64,000 bases of DNA from Lentisphaeria bacterium. Its GTDB lineage: Bacteria; Verrucomicrobiota; Lentisphaeria; Victivallales; Victivallaceae. Numbering within the stretch: the first letter of the stretch is position 1; each line of letters starts with the position of its first letter. The notes under the pieces are model-generated. The model worked only from the letters and a program-made list of their open reading frames with translations. It was not told the DNA's origin and searched no databases. The position numbers and the translations under genes are program-made. This document shows, in pieces, positions 42,976-51,275 of this stretch. The DNA lies in contig JABLYX010000018.1 in the NCBI GenBank assembly GCA_018265615.1, positions 1 through 64,000 on the forward strand, read 5' to 3'.

Positions 42976-44280
42976 ATGGAAACAATGGGTACGATGAACA
43001 TTTTTCAGGAACTGAAGGCACGCGGCTTCTGCTACCAGCAGACCGACGAAGAAGCGATCGGGAAACTTCTGAGCACCGAGCGGGTCAAGTTCTACGTGGG
43101 TTTCGATCCGACCGGGAACAGCCTCCATGTCGGCCACCTGCTGCCGGTCATGGCGATGCGTCTCATGCAGAAAGCGGGGCATATTCCGATCGTGCTTGTC
43201 GGCGGAGCGACCGCCCGGATCGGCGACCCCTCCGGCAAGAAGACCGCGCGCCCCATGATGACGCTCGAAACCATCGCCGAAAACGCCGCCTGTCTGCAGA
43301 AGCAGCTTTCGCGTTTCATCAAAACCGAGGACGGCGAGGCCCACTTTGTGAACAATGCCGACTGGCTTTGCAGGATCGGCTATATCGATATGCTGCGCGA
43401 GGTCGGGACGATCTTCAGCGTGAACCGCATGATGGCGCAGGAGTCGGTCAAGTCGCGTCTCGAGGACGGGCTGACCTTTCTGGAATTCAACTACTCGATC
43501 CTGCAGGCGTACGATTTCATGGTGCTGAACCGCGATTTCGGCTGCAAGCTCGAAATGGGCGGCCAGGACCAGTGGGGCAACATGGTCGCGGGCACGGAGC
43601 TGATCCGGCGCAAGCTCGGGCAGGAGGTTCACTGCATGACCATTCCGCTCCTGATGGACAGCAACGGCGAGAAGTTCGGCAAGACCGCCGGCGGCAACAA
43701 CGTCTGGCTCGACGTGAACCGCACGAGCGTATTCGATTACTACCAGTTCTGGCGGAACTCCGACGATTCGCAGGTTGAAAAGCTCATGCTTTATTTCAGC
43801 CCGCTCCCGGTCGACGAGATCAAACGGATCTGCGACCCCGCCGGCAACATCAACCGCGCGAAGGAGATCCTCGCGTACGAGGCGACCTGCCTCGCCCACG
43901 GTGAAGAGGCTGCGCGCGAAGCGTTCGTGACCGCCGGGACCCGGTTCGGGTTCGCCGATCCGGAGCGGAAGGTCGAAACCACGAGCGGGATCCGGCAGGT
44001 CGATATGAATGCGGTTCAGGCGGAGCTTCCGACCGTGACCGTGACAGCGGCGGAACTCGATGACCCCGCCGGGCTGTCGGTGCCGAAACTGCTTGTGCTC
44101 GCCGGATTCTGCCGGACCAACAGCGACGGCCGCCGCCTGGTGCAGGGCAACGCGGTCAGCATCGACGATGAGAAGGTGACCGACGTGAATGCGAAGATCA
44201 CGCGGGAAACCTTTAAGGACGGCGCTTTCATTCTCCGCTCCGGCAAGAAGAATTTCCGCCGGGTTGTGCTCGGGGAGTAG
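42976..44280 (+). CDS. tyrS: Tyrosyl-tRNA synthetase
   Basis: 434 residues from the ATG at 42976, nine bases after a GGGGG run. ATGs at 42985 and 42994 are alternatives. Class I synthetase that charges tRNA-Tyr. Landmarks: FYVGFDPTGNSLHVGHLLPVMAM (HIGH-like HVGH), GGATARIGDPSGK, LQAYDFMVLNRDFGCKLEMGGQDQWGNMVAG (tyrosine recognition), GEKFGKTAGG (KMSKS equivalent, KFGKT) and a C-terminal S4 RNA-binding domain (NSDGRRLVQGNAVSIDDEKVTDVN). This is the TyrS type with KFGKS-like loop (TyrRS-S). Confidence 0.95.
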   Translation: METMGTMNIFQELKARGFCYQQTDEEAIGKLLSTERVKFYVGFDPTGNSLHVGHLLPVMAMRLMQKAGHIPIVLVGGATARIGDPSGKKTARPMMTLETIAENAACLQKQLSRFIKTEDGEAHFVNNADWLCRIGYIDMLREVGTIFSVNRMMAQESVKSRLEDGLTFLEFNYSILQAYDFMVLNRDFGCKLEMGGQDQWGNMVAGTELIRRKLGQEVHCMTIPLLMDSNGEKFGKTAGGNNVWLDVNRTSVFDYYQFWRNSDDSQVEKLMLYFSPLPVDEIKRICDPAGNINRAKEILAYEATCLAHGEEAAREAFVTAGTRFGFADPERKVETTSGIRQVDMNAVQAELPTVTVTAAELDDPAGLSVPKLLVLAGFCRTNSDGRRLVQGNAVSIDDEKVTDVNAKITRETFKDGAFILRSGKKNFRRVVLGE

Positions 44281-44363
44281 GCAGGCAAAGGCGGCGGAGC
44301 CGGAAGTCCCGGTGTTTCGCCGCAGATTTTCATACGGTTTGAAACGATAAGGAGTACATCCAG

Positions 44364-45386
44364 ATGACGCCTCAGTTTTATGTAGCCGCAATGTCGGACA
44401 AGCCGGACGGCGGGATTTACCGTTACGAGATGCGCGAGAACGCCGCGCCGAAGCAGGCCGGTTTCACCCCGATGCCGAATGTGAATTATCTTGCGTTTTC
44501 ACCGGACCGCAAATTCATGTATTCGACCTGCACGGTGGACGGCCTTGCGGGTGTGGCGTCGTTCGCGGTCGGCCCGGACGGCGGGCTCACGTTCATCAGC
44601 AGCATGGCCTCCGGCGGAAAGTCCGCCTGCTACGTCATTACCGATCCGAGCGGACGGTTCCTCTATTGCGCGAATTATTCGACCGGCGACTTCACAGAAT
44701 TCCGGCTCGAGGGGGGCAGGATCGTCGCGCAGACGAAGTTGATCCGCCACGAGGGCAGGGGCCCGAACGCGGCGCGCCAGGAGGGACCGCACACCCATTT
44801 CACAAATATGACGCCGGATGGGAAGTTCCTCATCGTGATCGACCTCGGCGTCGACGCGGTGTTCACCTACCGGATCGACCCGGAGAAGGGGCTCGACGCA
44901 TCGAATCCGAAGGTGCTGAAGGTTGCTCCGGGAGACGGCCCGCGCCATCTGGTCTTCGACAAGTCCGGCAGGATCGCCTACCTTGCGAACGAGCTCGGAA
45001 ACAGCGTGACCTCGCTTGCGTATTCCGACGGGAACTTCACGGTCATCGACAAGGTCACGACACTGCCGCGTTACTGGGAGGGGGCGACGAAGGTCTCTGC
45101 GATCCGGCTCTCGGAGGATGAGCGTTATCTCTTCGCGTCGAACCGCGGTTTCGACTCCATTGCGGTTTATGAGCTCGACGGCAGGGGCGGCATGAAGCCG
45201 TCGGACATGGTGCTTTCGGGCGGATCGAGCCCGCGCGACATCAACTTCCTGCCGGGCGGCAGATGGTTCGGCGCGGCGAATGAGTTTTCGGACATCGTGG
45301 TCTTCTTCGACTACGACGGCAAGGGCAAGCTCACGCCGAACGGCTTCGAGCTCAAGCTGCCGCGCCCGCTGCACATCTGCTGGTAA
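44364..45386 (+). CDS. Lactonase-family beta-propeller (6-phosphogluconolactonase-like)
   Basis: 340 residues, cytoplasmic, seven-bladed propeller of the YbhE/Pgl family. Repeated blade motifs are LAFSPDRKFMYSTC, YVITDPSGRFLYCANYSTGDFTEFRL, THFTNMTPDGKFLIVIDLGVDAVFTYRID, PRHLVFDKSGRIAYLANELGNSVTSL, IRLSEDERYLFASNRGFDSIAVYELD and PRDINFLPGGRWFGAANEFSDIVVFF. The family includes 6-phosphogluconolactonase of the pentose phosphate pathway and other lactonases. The SNRG-DSI and AN-NS motifs fit YbhE. With no zwf or gnd nearby, the substrate is open. Confidence 0.8.
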   Translation: MTPQFYVAAMSDKPDGGIYRYEMRENAAPKQAGFTPMPNVNYLAFSPDRKFMYSTCTVDGLAGVASFAVGPDGGLTFISSMASGGKSACYVITDPSGRFLYCANYSTGDFTEFRLEGGRIVAQTKLIRHEGRGPNAARQEGPHTHFTNMTPDGKFLIVIDLGVDAVFTYRIDPEKGLDASNPKVLKVAPGDGPRHLVFDKSGRIAYLANELGNSVTSLAYSDGNFTVIDKVTTLPRYWEGATKVSAIRLSEDERYLFASNRGFDSIAVYELDGRGGMKPSDMVLSGGSSPRDINFLPGGRWFGAANEFSDIVVFFDYDGKGKLTPNGFELKLPRPLHICW

Positions 45387-45399
45387 GAGAGCGGCGGGG

Positions 45400-45633
45400 A
45401 TGAACGCAGGCACATTCGACATTGTCCTTGTCGTTCTGGCCGTCATTGCGCTGGTCGCGTCGAATACGGTGGGGCGGAAATACCCGCCGGTCAAATTCTT
45501 CTGCCGCGCGGCGGTCTGGGCGCTCTGCGGCATACTTGCTTTCGCGAACGCGCTGTGGCTCGCGGTCGTGCTCTGGGTGTTGGCTGTGGTGTTCATCGCG
45601 CTCGGCGTCCGGAGCTGCCTCCGGGCGGAATAG
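45400..45633 (+). CDS. Small two-helix membrane protein, unknown function
   Basis: 77 residues from the ATG at 45400 with GCGGGGA just upstream. Two or three hydrophobic helices (FDIVLVVLAVIALVASNTV, AAVWALCGILAFANALWLAVVLWVLAVVFIAL) and a short charged tail. It is 13 bases after the lactonase-type gene and probably shares its transcript. No family recognised. Confidence 0.55.
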   Translation: MNAGTFDIVLVVLAVIALVASNTVGRKYPPVKFFCRAAVWALCGILAFANALWLAVVLWVLAVVFIALGVRSCLRAE

Positions 45634-45648
45634 CCGCCATGCGGCAAT

Positions 45649-46467
45649 TCAGGCGCGGTACAGATTCCGGTAAGCGTTCGGGGGCATGCCGGTCCGGGTT
45701 TTGAAAAAGCGCGAGAAGACGAATTCACTGCTGAATTCGAGTTCATACGCGACTTCGCGCGCCGTGATGTGCGGACGGCGCAGCAGCTCCGAGGCGCGGT
45801 GCAGGAGCCGGCGGTCGAAGAAACGCTTCGGGGAGATCCCCGTGTCCGCGGTGAACCGCCGGGTGAAAGTCTCCCGCGGCAGGTTCATAACCTTCGCGAG
45901 CTCCGCGATCCGGGTCCGTGCCGTGCAGTGAGTCGAGATGTACTCCAGCACGGCGGAATAAGGGGCGAAGCGGGCGGCCGATTCGAGCGGCGAGGCGCCG
46001 CTCTCCTCCAGGAGTTCGCAGATGAAGGCCCACACTTGTTTTTTCAGCTCCAGCGCGAGCGGCAGGGCGTTTTCGGAGTCGAAGATCCGGCTCAGCCGTC
46101 CGGCCAGTTCCGGGCGATGGAAGCTGCGCGGCCGCTTCAGCGCGGAGAAAAGCTCGACTCCGAAGTAAAGTTCGAGGTTGAACTGGATCGACACGAAGGT
46201 CAGCTCTCGGTCGAACCGGACTGTCGCCGGACAGCCGGCGGGGATGAAGCAGACGGTTCCGGGCGTCAGCGGATATACCGTTCCGCCGGAGGATATATCG
46301 TTTGCGTCTCCGTTCGGATTTGCTAAAATGGCAAGCATCCGGTTCACGGTGAGGCTGGCCGGCTCCTTTGCCGCGGTCGGATAGATCCCTTTTGCAAAAT
46401 GGGTCAGCGTCAGGCTCAACTGATTGCAGAGCCTGTAGATTTCATTGCGGTTCACGATATCCGACAT
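45649..46467 (-). CDS. AraC family transcriptional regulator, divergent from the glycyl radical enzyme genes
   Basis: 272 residues. The N-terminal domain is cupin-like (GGTVYPLTPGTVCFIPAGCPATVRF). The C-terminal helices carry the AraC pattern (RIAELAKVMNLPRETFTRRFTADTGISPKRFFDRRLL and ITAREVAYELEFSSEFVFSRFFKTRTGMPPNAYR). The gene is divergent from the glycyl radical enzyme with 130 bp between starts, so it is the obvious candidate regulator of that pair. Its own promoter lies at 46489-46516. Confidence 0.9.
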   Translation of the reverse strand: MSDIVNRNEIYRLCNQLSLTLTHFAKGIYPTAAKEPASLTVNRMLAILANPNGDANDISSGGTVYPLTPGTVCFIPAGCPATVRFDRELTFVSIQFNLELYFGVELFSALKRPRSFHRPELAGRLSRIFDSENALPLALELKKQVWAFICELLEESGASPLESAARFAPYSAVLEYISTHCTARTRIAELAKVMNLPRETFTRRFTADTGISPKRFFDRRLLHRASELLRRPHITAREVAYELEFSSEFVFSRFFKTRTGMPPNAYRNLYRA

Positions 46468-46488
46468 GCAGCACTCCGGGTTTCTGTT

Positions 46489-46516
46489 AAAATAGCACTC
46501 CTGTCACAAATTGCAA
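46489..46516 (-). promoter_or_regulatory. Promoter of the AraC gene ending at 45649
   Basis: Minus strand: TTGCAA (46516-46511), 16 bp, TATTTT (46494-46489), just upstream of the ATG at 46467. Confidence 0.45.
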
Positions 46517-46560
46517 AACTTTTTACGGTTTCTGCCATTCCTTTTCCGGGTGTTTCATGG

Positions 46561-46566
46561 TATAAT
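46561..46566 (+). promoter_or_regulatory. -10 element of the glycyl radical enzyme operon
   Basis: Perfect TATAAT, 31 bp before the ATG at 46598. The hexamer 17 bp upstream is TTCCTT, a poor -35, consistent with activator dependence. The ~40 bp between this and the divergent AraC promoter is where an operator would sit. Confidence 0.5.
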
Positions 46567-46597
46567 ATCCCGTGAACAAACAGGAAAGGGTGGACAC

Positions 46598-48808
46598 ATG
46601 CCGTATCCGACATTCGAACAGGACAAAGCGTATCTCACCGCGAAGTTCCGGCATCCGGAATTCGACCCGGCGACCGGGCTCGACAATGAAGCGGTCAAAA
46701 GAGGCGTCATGCTGCTCGCGCAGGAGCTGGAGGGCGAACCGCGTCCGGTCGTGAAGGCGCGCGCATTCGAGTACGTGACGCGGAATGTCCGGATCGATGT
46801 GAGCCCGCATGACTGGTTCGTCGGCTTCGGCTGCTGGAACCGCGATGACCGGCCGCTGACGGAACTCATCAACTCCTGGAGCCGCGAGCAGGACCGGCGC
46901 TCTCCGGAGCTCACGGAGCTGCGGAACTTGTGCAACCGCACCGGGGCGACCGCGATCTGGAAGGATTTCGACCACTCCGTGCCGGACTGGGATGCGATCT
47001 GTACGCTCGGGTTTCCCGGGCTGCTCGGCCGGGCGCGCGAATACCGGTGGAAACATGAGGCGGACGGCACGCTGGCGCCGCGGGCCGCCGCTTACTTCGA
47101 CGGCATCGAGATCACCTATGGCGCGATCATCGAAATGCTCGGGCGGTTCCGGGCGTATGCGTTGGAGCGCGCCTCCGGCAGTGAGCGGATCTCCGCCGTC
47201 GCGGAGTGCCTCGATACGTTGATCCACGGTGCGCCGCGCAATACGTTCGAGGTGTTGTCGCTCATCTACCTCTACTTCATGTTCGGGGAACATATCGACC
47301 GCTATCAGGTCCGCTCGCTCGGAAACCTCGACCGCATGCTGTGGCCGTATGTCCGGAGGGATCTTGCGGAGGGGAGGTTCACGGAGCCGCAGATCCGGGA
47401 GCTCATCGGCTATTTCTTCATGCAGTGGGCGTCGATCGACAACTATTGGGGACACCCGTTCTACCTCGGCGGGACGAAGGCCGACGGCACGACCGAAGTC
47501 AATGAAATGACCCGAATGATTCTTGAAGAGTATGACAGGCTCGGTCTGCATACGCCGAAAATCCAGATCAAGGTCGCGCCGAATACGCCGCCGGAGCTGC
47601 TCGACAGGGCGTTCGACATGATCCGGCGCGGTCACAGCAGCATCGTCTTCGTCTGCGAACCCGGCATCGCCCACTCGATGACCGCGAACGGGTTCACGGC
47701 GGAAGAGGCCCGCACCTGCGATATCCGCGGCTGTTACGAATTCGTGCCGCGGGCGCTCGGCAATGCGACTGGCGTGGGACATTTGAATATGCTCAAGCCG
47801 ATCGAGCTCGTATTGAATGACGGCGCCGACCCGCTGACCGGGCTCGAATACGGCGTGAAAACCGGGAACCCCGACGCGCTGCAGAGTTTTGACGAATTCC
47901 TCGCGGCTTACTTCCGGCAGCTCGACGGGATCATCGGGGACAACATCCGCTGCGCGGATGATTTCGAGCGCGGCTTGCAGGAGATCAATCCGTCGCAGGT
48001 CTTTTCCGCGACGATCCGGAACAGCCTCGAAACCGCGCGCGACGCGTTCGCTGATGGATCGGTTTACAACATTTCGACGATCCTCGAAGCGGGATTCGGC
48101 TCTGCCGTCGACGCGCTCGAGGTGATCCGCGAGTATGTGTATGAGCGGAAGGAGCTGACGCTTTCCGCGTTGCGCGACATCCTGAAAGCGGATTGGCGGG
48201 GGCAGGAGAAGCTGCGCCGCCGGATCCTGCACGGCCGCAACCGGTACGGCAACGGGATCGAGCGGGTGGACCGCCTCGCGGAGCTGCTGGCGCGGCATGT
48301 GTCGGAGCGGATCAACGGCCGCCCGAATGCGCGCGGCGGCGTCTATCAGGCTTCGGGGCACTCGGCGCGGCAGTTCATCTGCCTCGGCGAGAAGACCGGT
48401 GCGACCCCGGACGGCCGCAGGGCGGGCGATGAGATGTCGAAGAACCTCTCTCCGGTCCAGGGGGCCGACACGAACGGCGTGACGGCGCTTGTGAAGTCGC
48501 TTGCGACGATCGATTCGGCCTGCTACCCGGGGGACTATCCGCTTGATGTGATGATGCACCCGGCGACGGTGAAGGGGGCGGAGGGGCTGGGCGCGATGCG
48601 CGCGCTCCTGGCGACTTATATGCAGCGGAACGGCGTTGCGATCCACTTCAACATCTTCGATGCGGAGACGCTCACGGACGCACAGGCGCACCCGGAGAAC
48701 TATCGCGGGCTCCAGGTGCGGGTCTGCGGCTGGAACGTGCTGTTCAACGACATCTGCAGAAAAGAACAGGATGCGTATATTGAGCGCGCCCGCGCCATCT
48801 GCGAGTGA
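46598..48808 (+). CDS. Glycyl radical enzyme of unknown substrate (pyruvate formate-lyase superfamily)
   Basis: 736 residues from the ATG at 46598 (GGAAAGGGTGG upstream). These oxygen-sensitive enzymes carry a stable glycyl radical that passes to an active-site cysteine. The radical loop is near the C-terminus, VRVCGWNV, with Gly711. The cysteine is Cys379 in CDIRGCYEFVPRA. A G-C-x-E motif marks the dehydratase/lyase-type members, where Glu acts as base, and excludes true pyruvate formate-lyase, which has adjacent cysteines. In the well-known GCxE enzymes x is commonly Val, Ile or Thr. Tyr at this position is unusual, so this may be an uncharacterised subgroup. The activating enzyme follows after 10 bases, and a divergent AraC gene probably controls both. 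Confidence 0.9.
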   Translation: MPYPTFEQDKAYLTAKFRHPEFDPATGLDNEAVKRGVMLLAQELEGEPRPVVKARAFEYVTRNVRIDVSPHDWFVGFGCWNRDDRPLTELINSWSREQDRRSPELTELRNLCNRTGATAIWKDFDHSVPDWDAICTLGFPGLLGRAREYRWKHEADGTLAPRAAAYFDGIEITYGAIIEMLGRFRAYALERASGSERISAVAECLDTLIHGAPRNTFEVLSLIYLYFMFGEHIDRYQVRSLGNLDRMLWPYVRRDLAEGRFTEPQIRELIGYFFMQWASIDNYWGHPFYLGGTKADGTTEVNEMTRMILEEYDRLGLHTPKIQIKVAPNTPPELLDRAFDMIRRGHSSIVFVCEPGIAHSMTANGFTAEEARTCDIRGCYEFVPRALGNATGVGHLNMLKPIELVLNDGADPLTGLEYGVKTGNPDALQSFDEFLAAYFRQLDGIIGDNIRCADDFERGLQEINPSQVFSATIRNSLETARDAFADGSVYNISTILEAGFGSAVDALEVIREYVYERKELTLSALRDILKADWRGQEKLRRRILHGRNRYGNGIERVDRLAELLARHVSERINGRPNARGGVYQASGHSARQFICLGEKTGATPDGRRAGDEMSKNLSPVQGADTNGVTALVKSLATIDSACYPGDYPLDVMMHPATVKGAEGLGAMRALLATYMQRNGVAIHFNIFDAETLTDAQAHPENYRGLQVRVCGWNVLFNDICRKEQDAYIERARAICE

Positions 48809-48818
48809 GGAGGCTCTT

Positions 48819-49721
48819 ATGACAGAAGGAGTCGTCTGCGACCTGAAGCGGTTCGCGGTCCACGACGGGCCGGGCGTCCGCACGACGCTGTTTCTCAAAG
48901 GGTGCCCGCTGCACTGCGTCTGGTGCCACAACCCCGAGAGCATCCGGCCGCAGCCGGAGCTCGGCCTGCGGCGGCACAGGTGTTCGCTCTGCGGCGAGTG
49001 CGCACAGGTGTGCGCGTGCCACCGGGTTGCGGCGGGGGAACACCGCTTCGACCGCGCCGCCTGCACGGCCTGCGGGAAGTGCGTGGAGACGTGCCTCTTC
49101 GATGCGCTCGTGCTCTACGGTCGGCATATGACGCCGCGCGAGGCCGCCGATGCGATCCTTGAGGACCGTGCGTTCTATGAGAATTCCGGCGGAGGCGCGA
49201 CTGTCTCCGGCGGCGAGCCGCTGCTGCAGCCGGAGTTCTGCCGGGAGCTCTTCACGCTCCTGAAAGCGGAGAAGATCCATACGGCGGTCGACACCTGCGG
49301 CAGCGTGCCGTGGAGCGCATTTGAGGCCGTGCTGCCGCTGGCGGACCTGTTCCTCTACGACTTCAAGGTGTTTGAACCGGAACTCCACCGCCGGTTGACC
49401 GGCCGCGACAACCGGCTGATCCGTGAGAATTTGCTGCGGCTCGGGAGGAGCGGCAGGCCCGTCGAGATCCGCATGCCGCTCATTCCGGGGGTGAACATGG
49501 ATGATGAGGCGCTGCGCCGCAGCGGGGAGTTCCTCGCCTCGGCCGGGAACCTGACGGCGGTGCGGCTGCTCGCGTACCACTCGCTCGCGCGCTCGAAGTA
49601 CGACACGGTCGGCCGCCCGGATACGATGCCGCAGGCCGATCCGCCGGACGACGCGGCGATGCACCGCGCGGCGGAGATCCTGAAAACGTTCGGGCTCCGG
49701 GCCATCATGTCCGGGGAGTGA
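48819..49721 (+). CDS. Glycyl radical enzyme activating enzyme (radical SAM)
   Basis: 300 residues from the ATG at 48819 with GAGGAGG upstream. The radical-SAM cluster motif is KGCPLHCVWCHNPE (C-x3-C-x2-C), preceded by FAVHDGPGVRTTLFLKG. Between about residues 50 and 90 is a ferredoxin-like insert with two four-cysteine motifs (CSLCGECAQVC and CTACGKCVETC), the mark of activases for GCxE-type enzymes and absent in the pyruvate formate-lyase activase. TVSGGEPLLQPEF and DTCGSVPW are also typical. It would use SAM to abstract hydrogen from Gly711 of the adjacent enzyme. Its 3' end overlaps the convergent symporter gene by 17 bases. Confidence 0.94.
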   Translation: MTEGVVCDLKRFAVHDGPGVRTTLFLKGCPLHCVWCHNPESIRPQPELGLRRHRCSLCGECAQVCACHRVAAGEHRFDRAACTACGKCVETCLFDALVLYGRHMTPREAADAILEDRAFYENSGGGATVSGGEPLLQPEFCRELFTLLKAEKIHTAVDTCGSVPWSAFEAVLPLADLFLYDFKVFEPELHRRLTGRDNRLIRENLLRLGRSGRPVEIRMPLIPGVNMDDEALRRSGEFLASAGNLTAVRLLAYHSLARSKYDTVGRPDTMPQADPPDDAAMHRAAEILKTFGLRAIMSGE

Positions 49722-51258
49722 GCCGTTCCTGCTCCGCTCCGCCGGTCCGGCCGGCCGCGTGCGGCGTTTTCGTCCAGACGGTGAGTCCCGCGAGGTCGCG
49801 CCGGTTCGGGGTGAACCACGAGGCGGCCCAGGCGATGAGGAAGAGGAGCGCGTTCACGAGGATCGTCGTCCAGTAGGAGTGCACGCCGCAGCGGAGCGCC
49901 TCCGGCAGGAGGCCGAGGCTGTTCAGCATCATGTAAAGATTGAAGCCGAGCCCGGCGGCGAGCCCCGTGAGGATCGCGCGGTTCCCGACCCGCGTCGAGA
50001 AGAAGCCGAGCAGGAAGATCGCGAACATGCCGCCGCCGAAGAGCGAGCTTACGATGAGCGACATGTCGTTCACGCTCTCTTTCGGAATGTAGCAGATGCC
50101 GATTGCCCCGGCGATCATGATGAGCGTCGCCAGGAGCGCGTAAAGCCGGGCGTGCCTGAGGGCGGTCCGGTCCGGGCATTCCGGCCGGAACCGTTTCAGG
50201 AAATCCACCGTGCCGATCGTCGAAACCGCGTTGATCGAACTGGAGAGCGAGCTCATTGCCGCGGCGAGGCAGGCCGCGATGATGATACCCGCCACGCCCG
50301 GCGGCGTCTTGTTCAGGATGAAGTACGGCAATACCTGGTCCGGGATCATCCGCGCGACCTCCGGATTCGGGAACGCCTTGTAATAGACGAAGAGGCAGGT
50401 CCCGAGGAAGAAGAAGCACAGCCAGGTCGGTACGCTCATGAAAGCGCACATCAGCGTCGCGCGCCGCGCTTCGGAGAGGCTTTTGGCCGCGATGTAGCGC
50501 TGCACGACGTTCTGGTTGCTGATGTATTCGGTGCCGAAGTTCACGATTCCGAGCAGGATCATGACCGGCAGTGTGCGGCCGGAGAAGTTCAGCTCAAGCG
50601 GCCCGGGGCTGAATTTGTCGAACTCGGCGCCGACCCGGAATACTTCGCCGAAGCCGCCGGGGAGCGCATGGACGATCAGGAGCAGGCAGAGGATGCCGCC
50701 GCCGAGCAGGATGATCGTCTGCACCACGTCGGTCCAGATCACCGCTTCGATGCCGCCGGTGACGGTGTAGAAGCCGACCACGATGCCGGAGACCACGATG
50801 ACCGTCGCCATGCCGATTCCGAGCATCTCCGCCATCGGGATCGCGACGAGATAGAGGATCGTTGCGAGCCGCAGGAGCTGGATCACGATGAAGCTCGCCG
50901 CCGCGTAGAGCCGCAGGCTCGCCCCGTACCGTTTCTCCAGGTATTCGAATGCGCTCGTCGCCGTGCAGCTCCGGAAGAACGGGATGATCAGCCACATGGC
51001 GAGCAGCGCCACCACCGGCATCGAGAGGTTCGGCACGAGCTGCCGGTAGTCGAGCACGAACGCCGCCGCGGGCAGCGCGAGGAACGTGACCGAACTGATC
51101 GAGGTTCCGAGCATCGACAGCCCGATCGCCCACCCCGGGAACGAGCGGTTCCCGAGGAAGTACGCTTCGGTGCTGCGGCTGCGTCTGGCGAAATAGACCC
51201 CCATTCCCGCCATCCCGGCGAGGAAGAGGATAATCATGACAAGGTCGGCGATGCGCAT
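49705..51258 (-). CDS. Sodium:solute symporter (SSS family)
   Basis: 517 residues with about 13 hydrophobic helices, the SSS family size. Early landmarks are YFLGNRSFPGWAIGLSMLGTSISSVTFLALPAAAF (sodium-site helix), FEYLEKRYGASLRLYAA and GIEAVIWTDVVQTIILLGGG. The sequence NQNVVQRYIAAKSLSEARRATLMCA and MSSLSSSINAVSTIGTVDFLKRF are close to sugar, sialic acid or solute carriers of the family. The last ~35 residues are a polar tail. It ends the five-gene minus-strand operon that starts with a DHDPS-family lyase, so it may import the sugar acid that the lyase splits. Confidence 0.9.
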   Translation of the reverse strand: MRIADLVMIILFLAGMAGMGVYFARRSRSTEAYFLGNRSFPGWAIGLSMLGTSISSVTFLALPAAAFVLDYRQLVPNLSMPVVALLAMWLIIPFFRSCTATSAFEYLEKRYGASLRLYAAASFIVIQLLRLATILYLVAIPMAEMLGIGMATVIVVSGIVVGFYTVTGGIEAVIWTDVVQTIILLGGGILCLLLIVHALPGGFGEVFRVGAEFDKFSPGPLELNFSGRTLPVMILLGIVNFGTEYISNQNVVQRYIAAKSLSEARRATLMCAFMSVPTWLCFFFLGTCLFVYYKAFPNPEVARMIPDQVLPYFILNKTPPGVAGIIIAACLAAAMSSLSSSINAVSTIGTVDFLKRFRPECPDRTALRHARLYALLATLIMIAGAIGICYIPKESVNDMSLIVSSLFGGGMFAIFLLGFFSTRVGNRAILTGLAAGLGFNLYMMLNSLGLLPEALRCGVHSYWTTILVNALLFLIAWAASWFTPNRRDLAGLTVWTKTPHAAGRTGGAEQERLTPRT

Positions 51259-51275
51259 GGGACTGGTTCTGCTCC

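Noticed and set aside
46598..48808. Calling the glycyl radical enzyme pyruvate formate-lyase (pflB)
   Set aside because: The adjacent-cysteine motif of PflB is absent and the motif is GCYE. The activase has ferredoxin clusters that PflA lacks.
46523..49066. An 847-residue minus-strand frame over the glycyl radical enzyme genes
   Set aside because: It spans the divergent promoter region and two well-supported plus-strand genes. Its translation is low-complexity Arg/Asp/Pro sequence.
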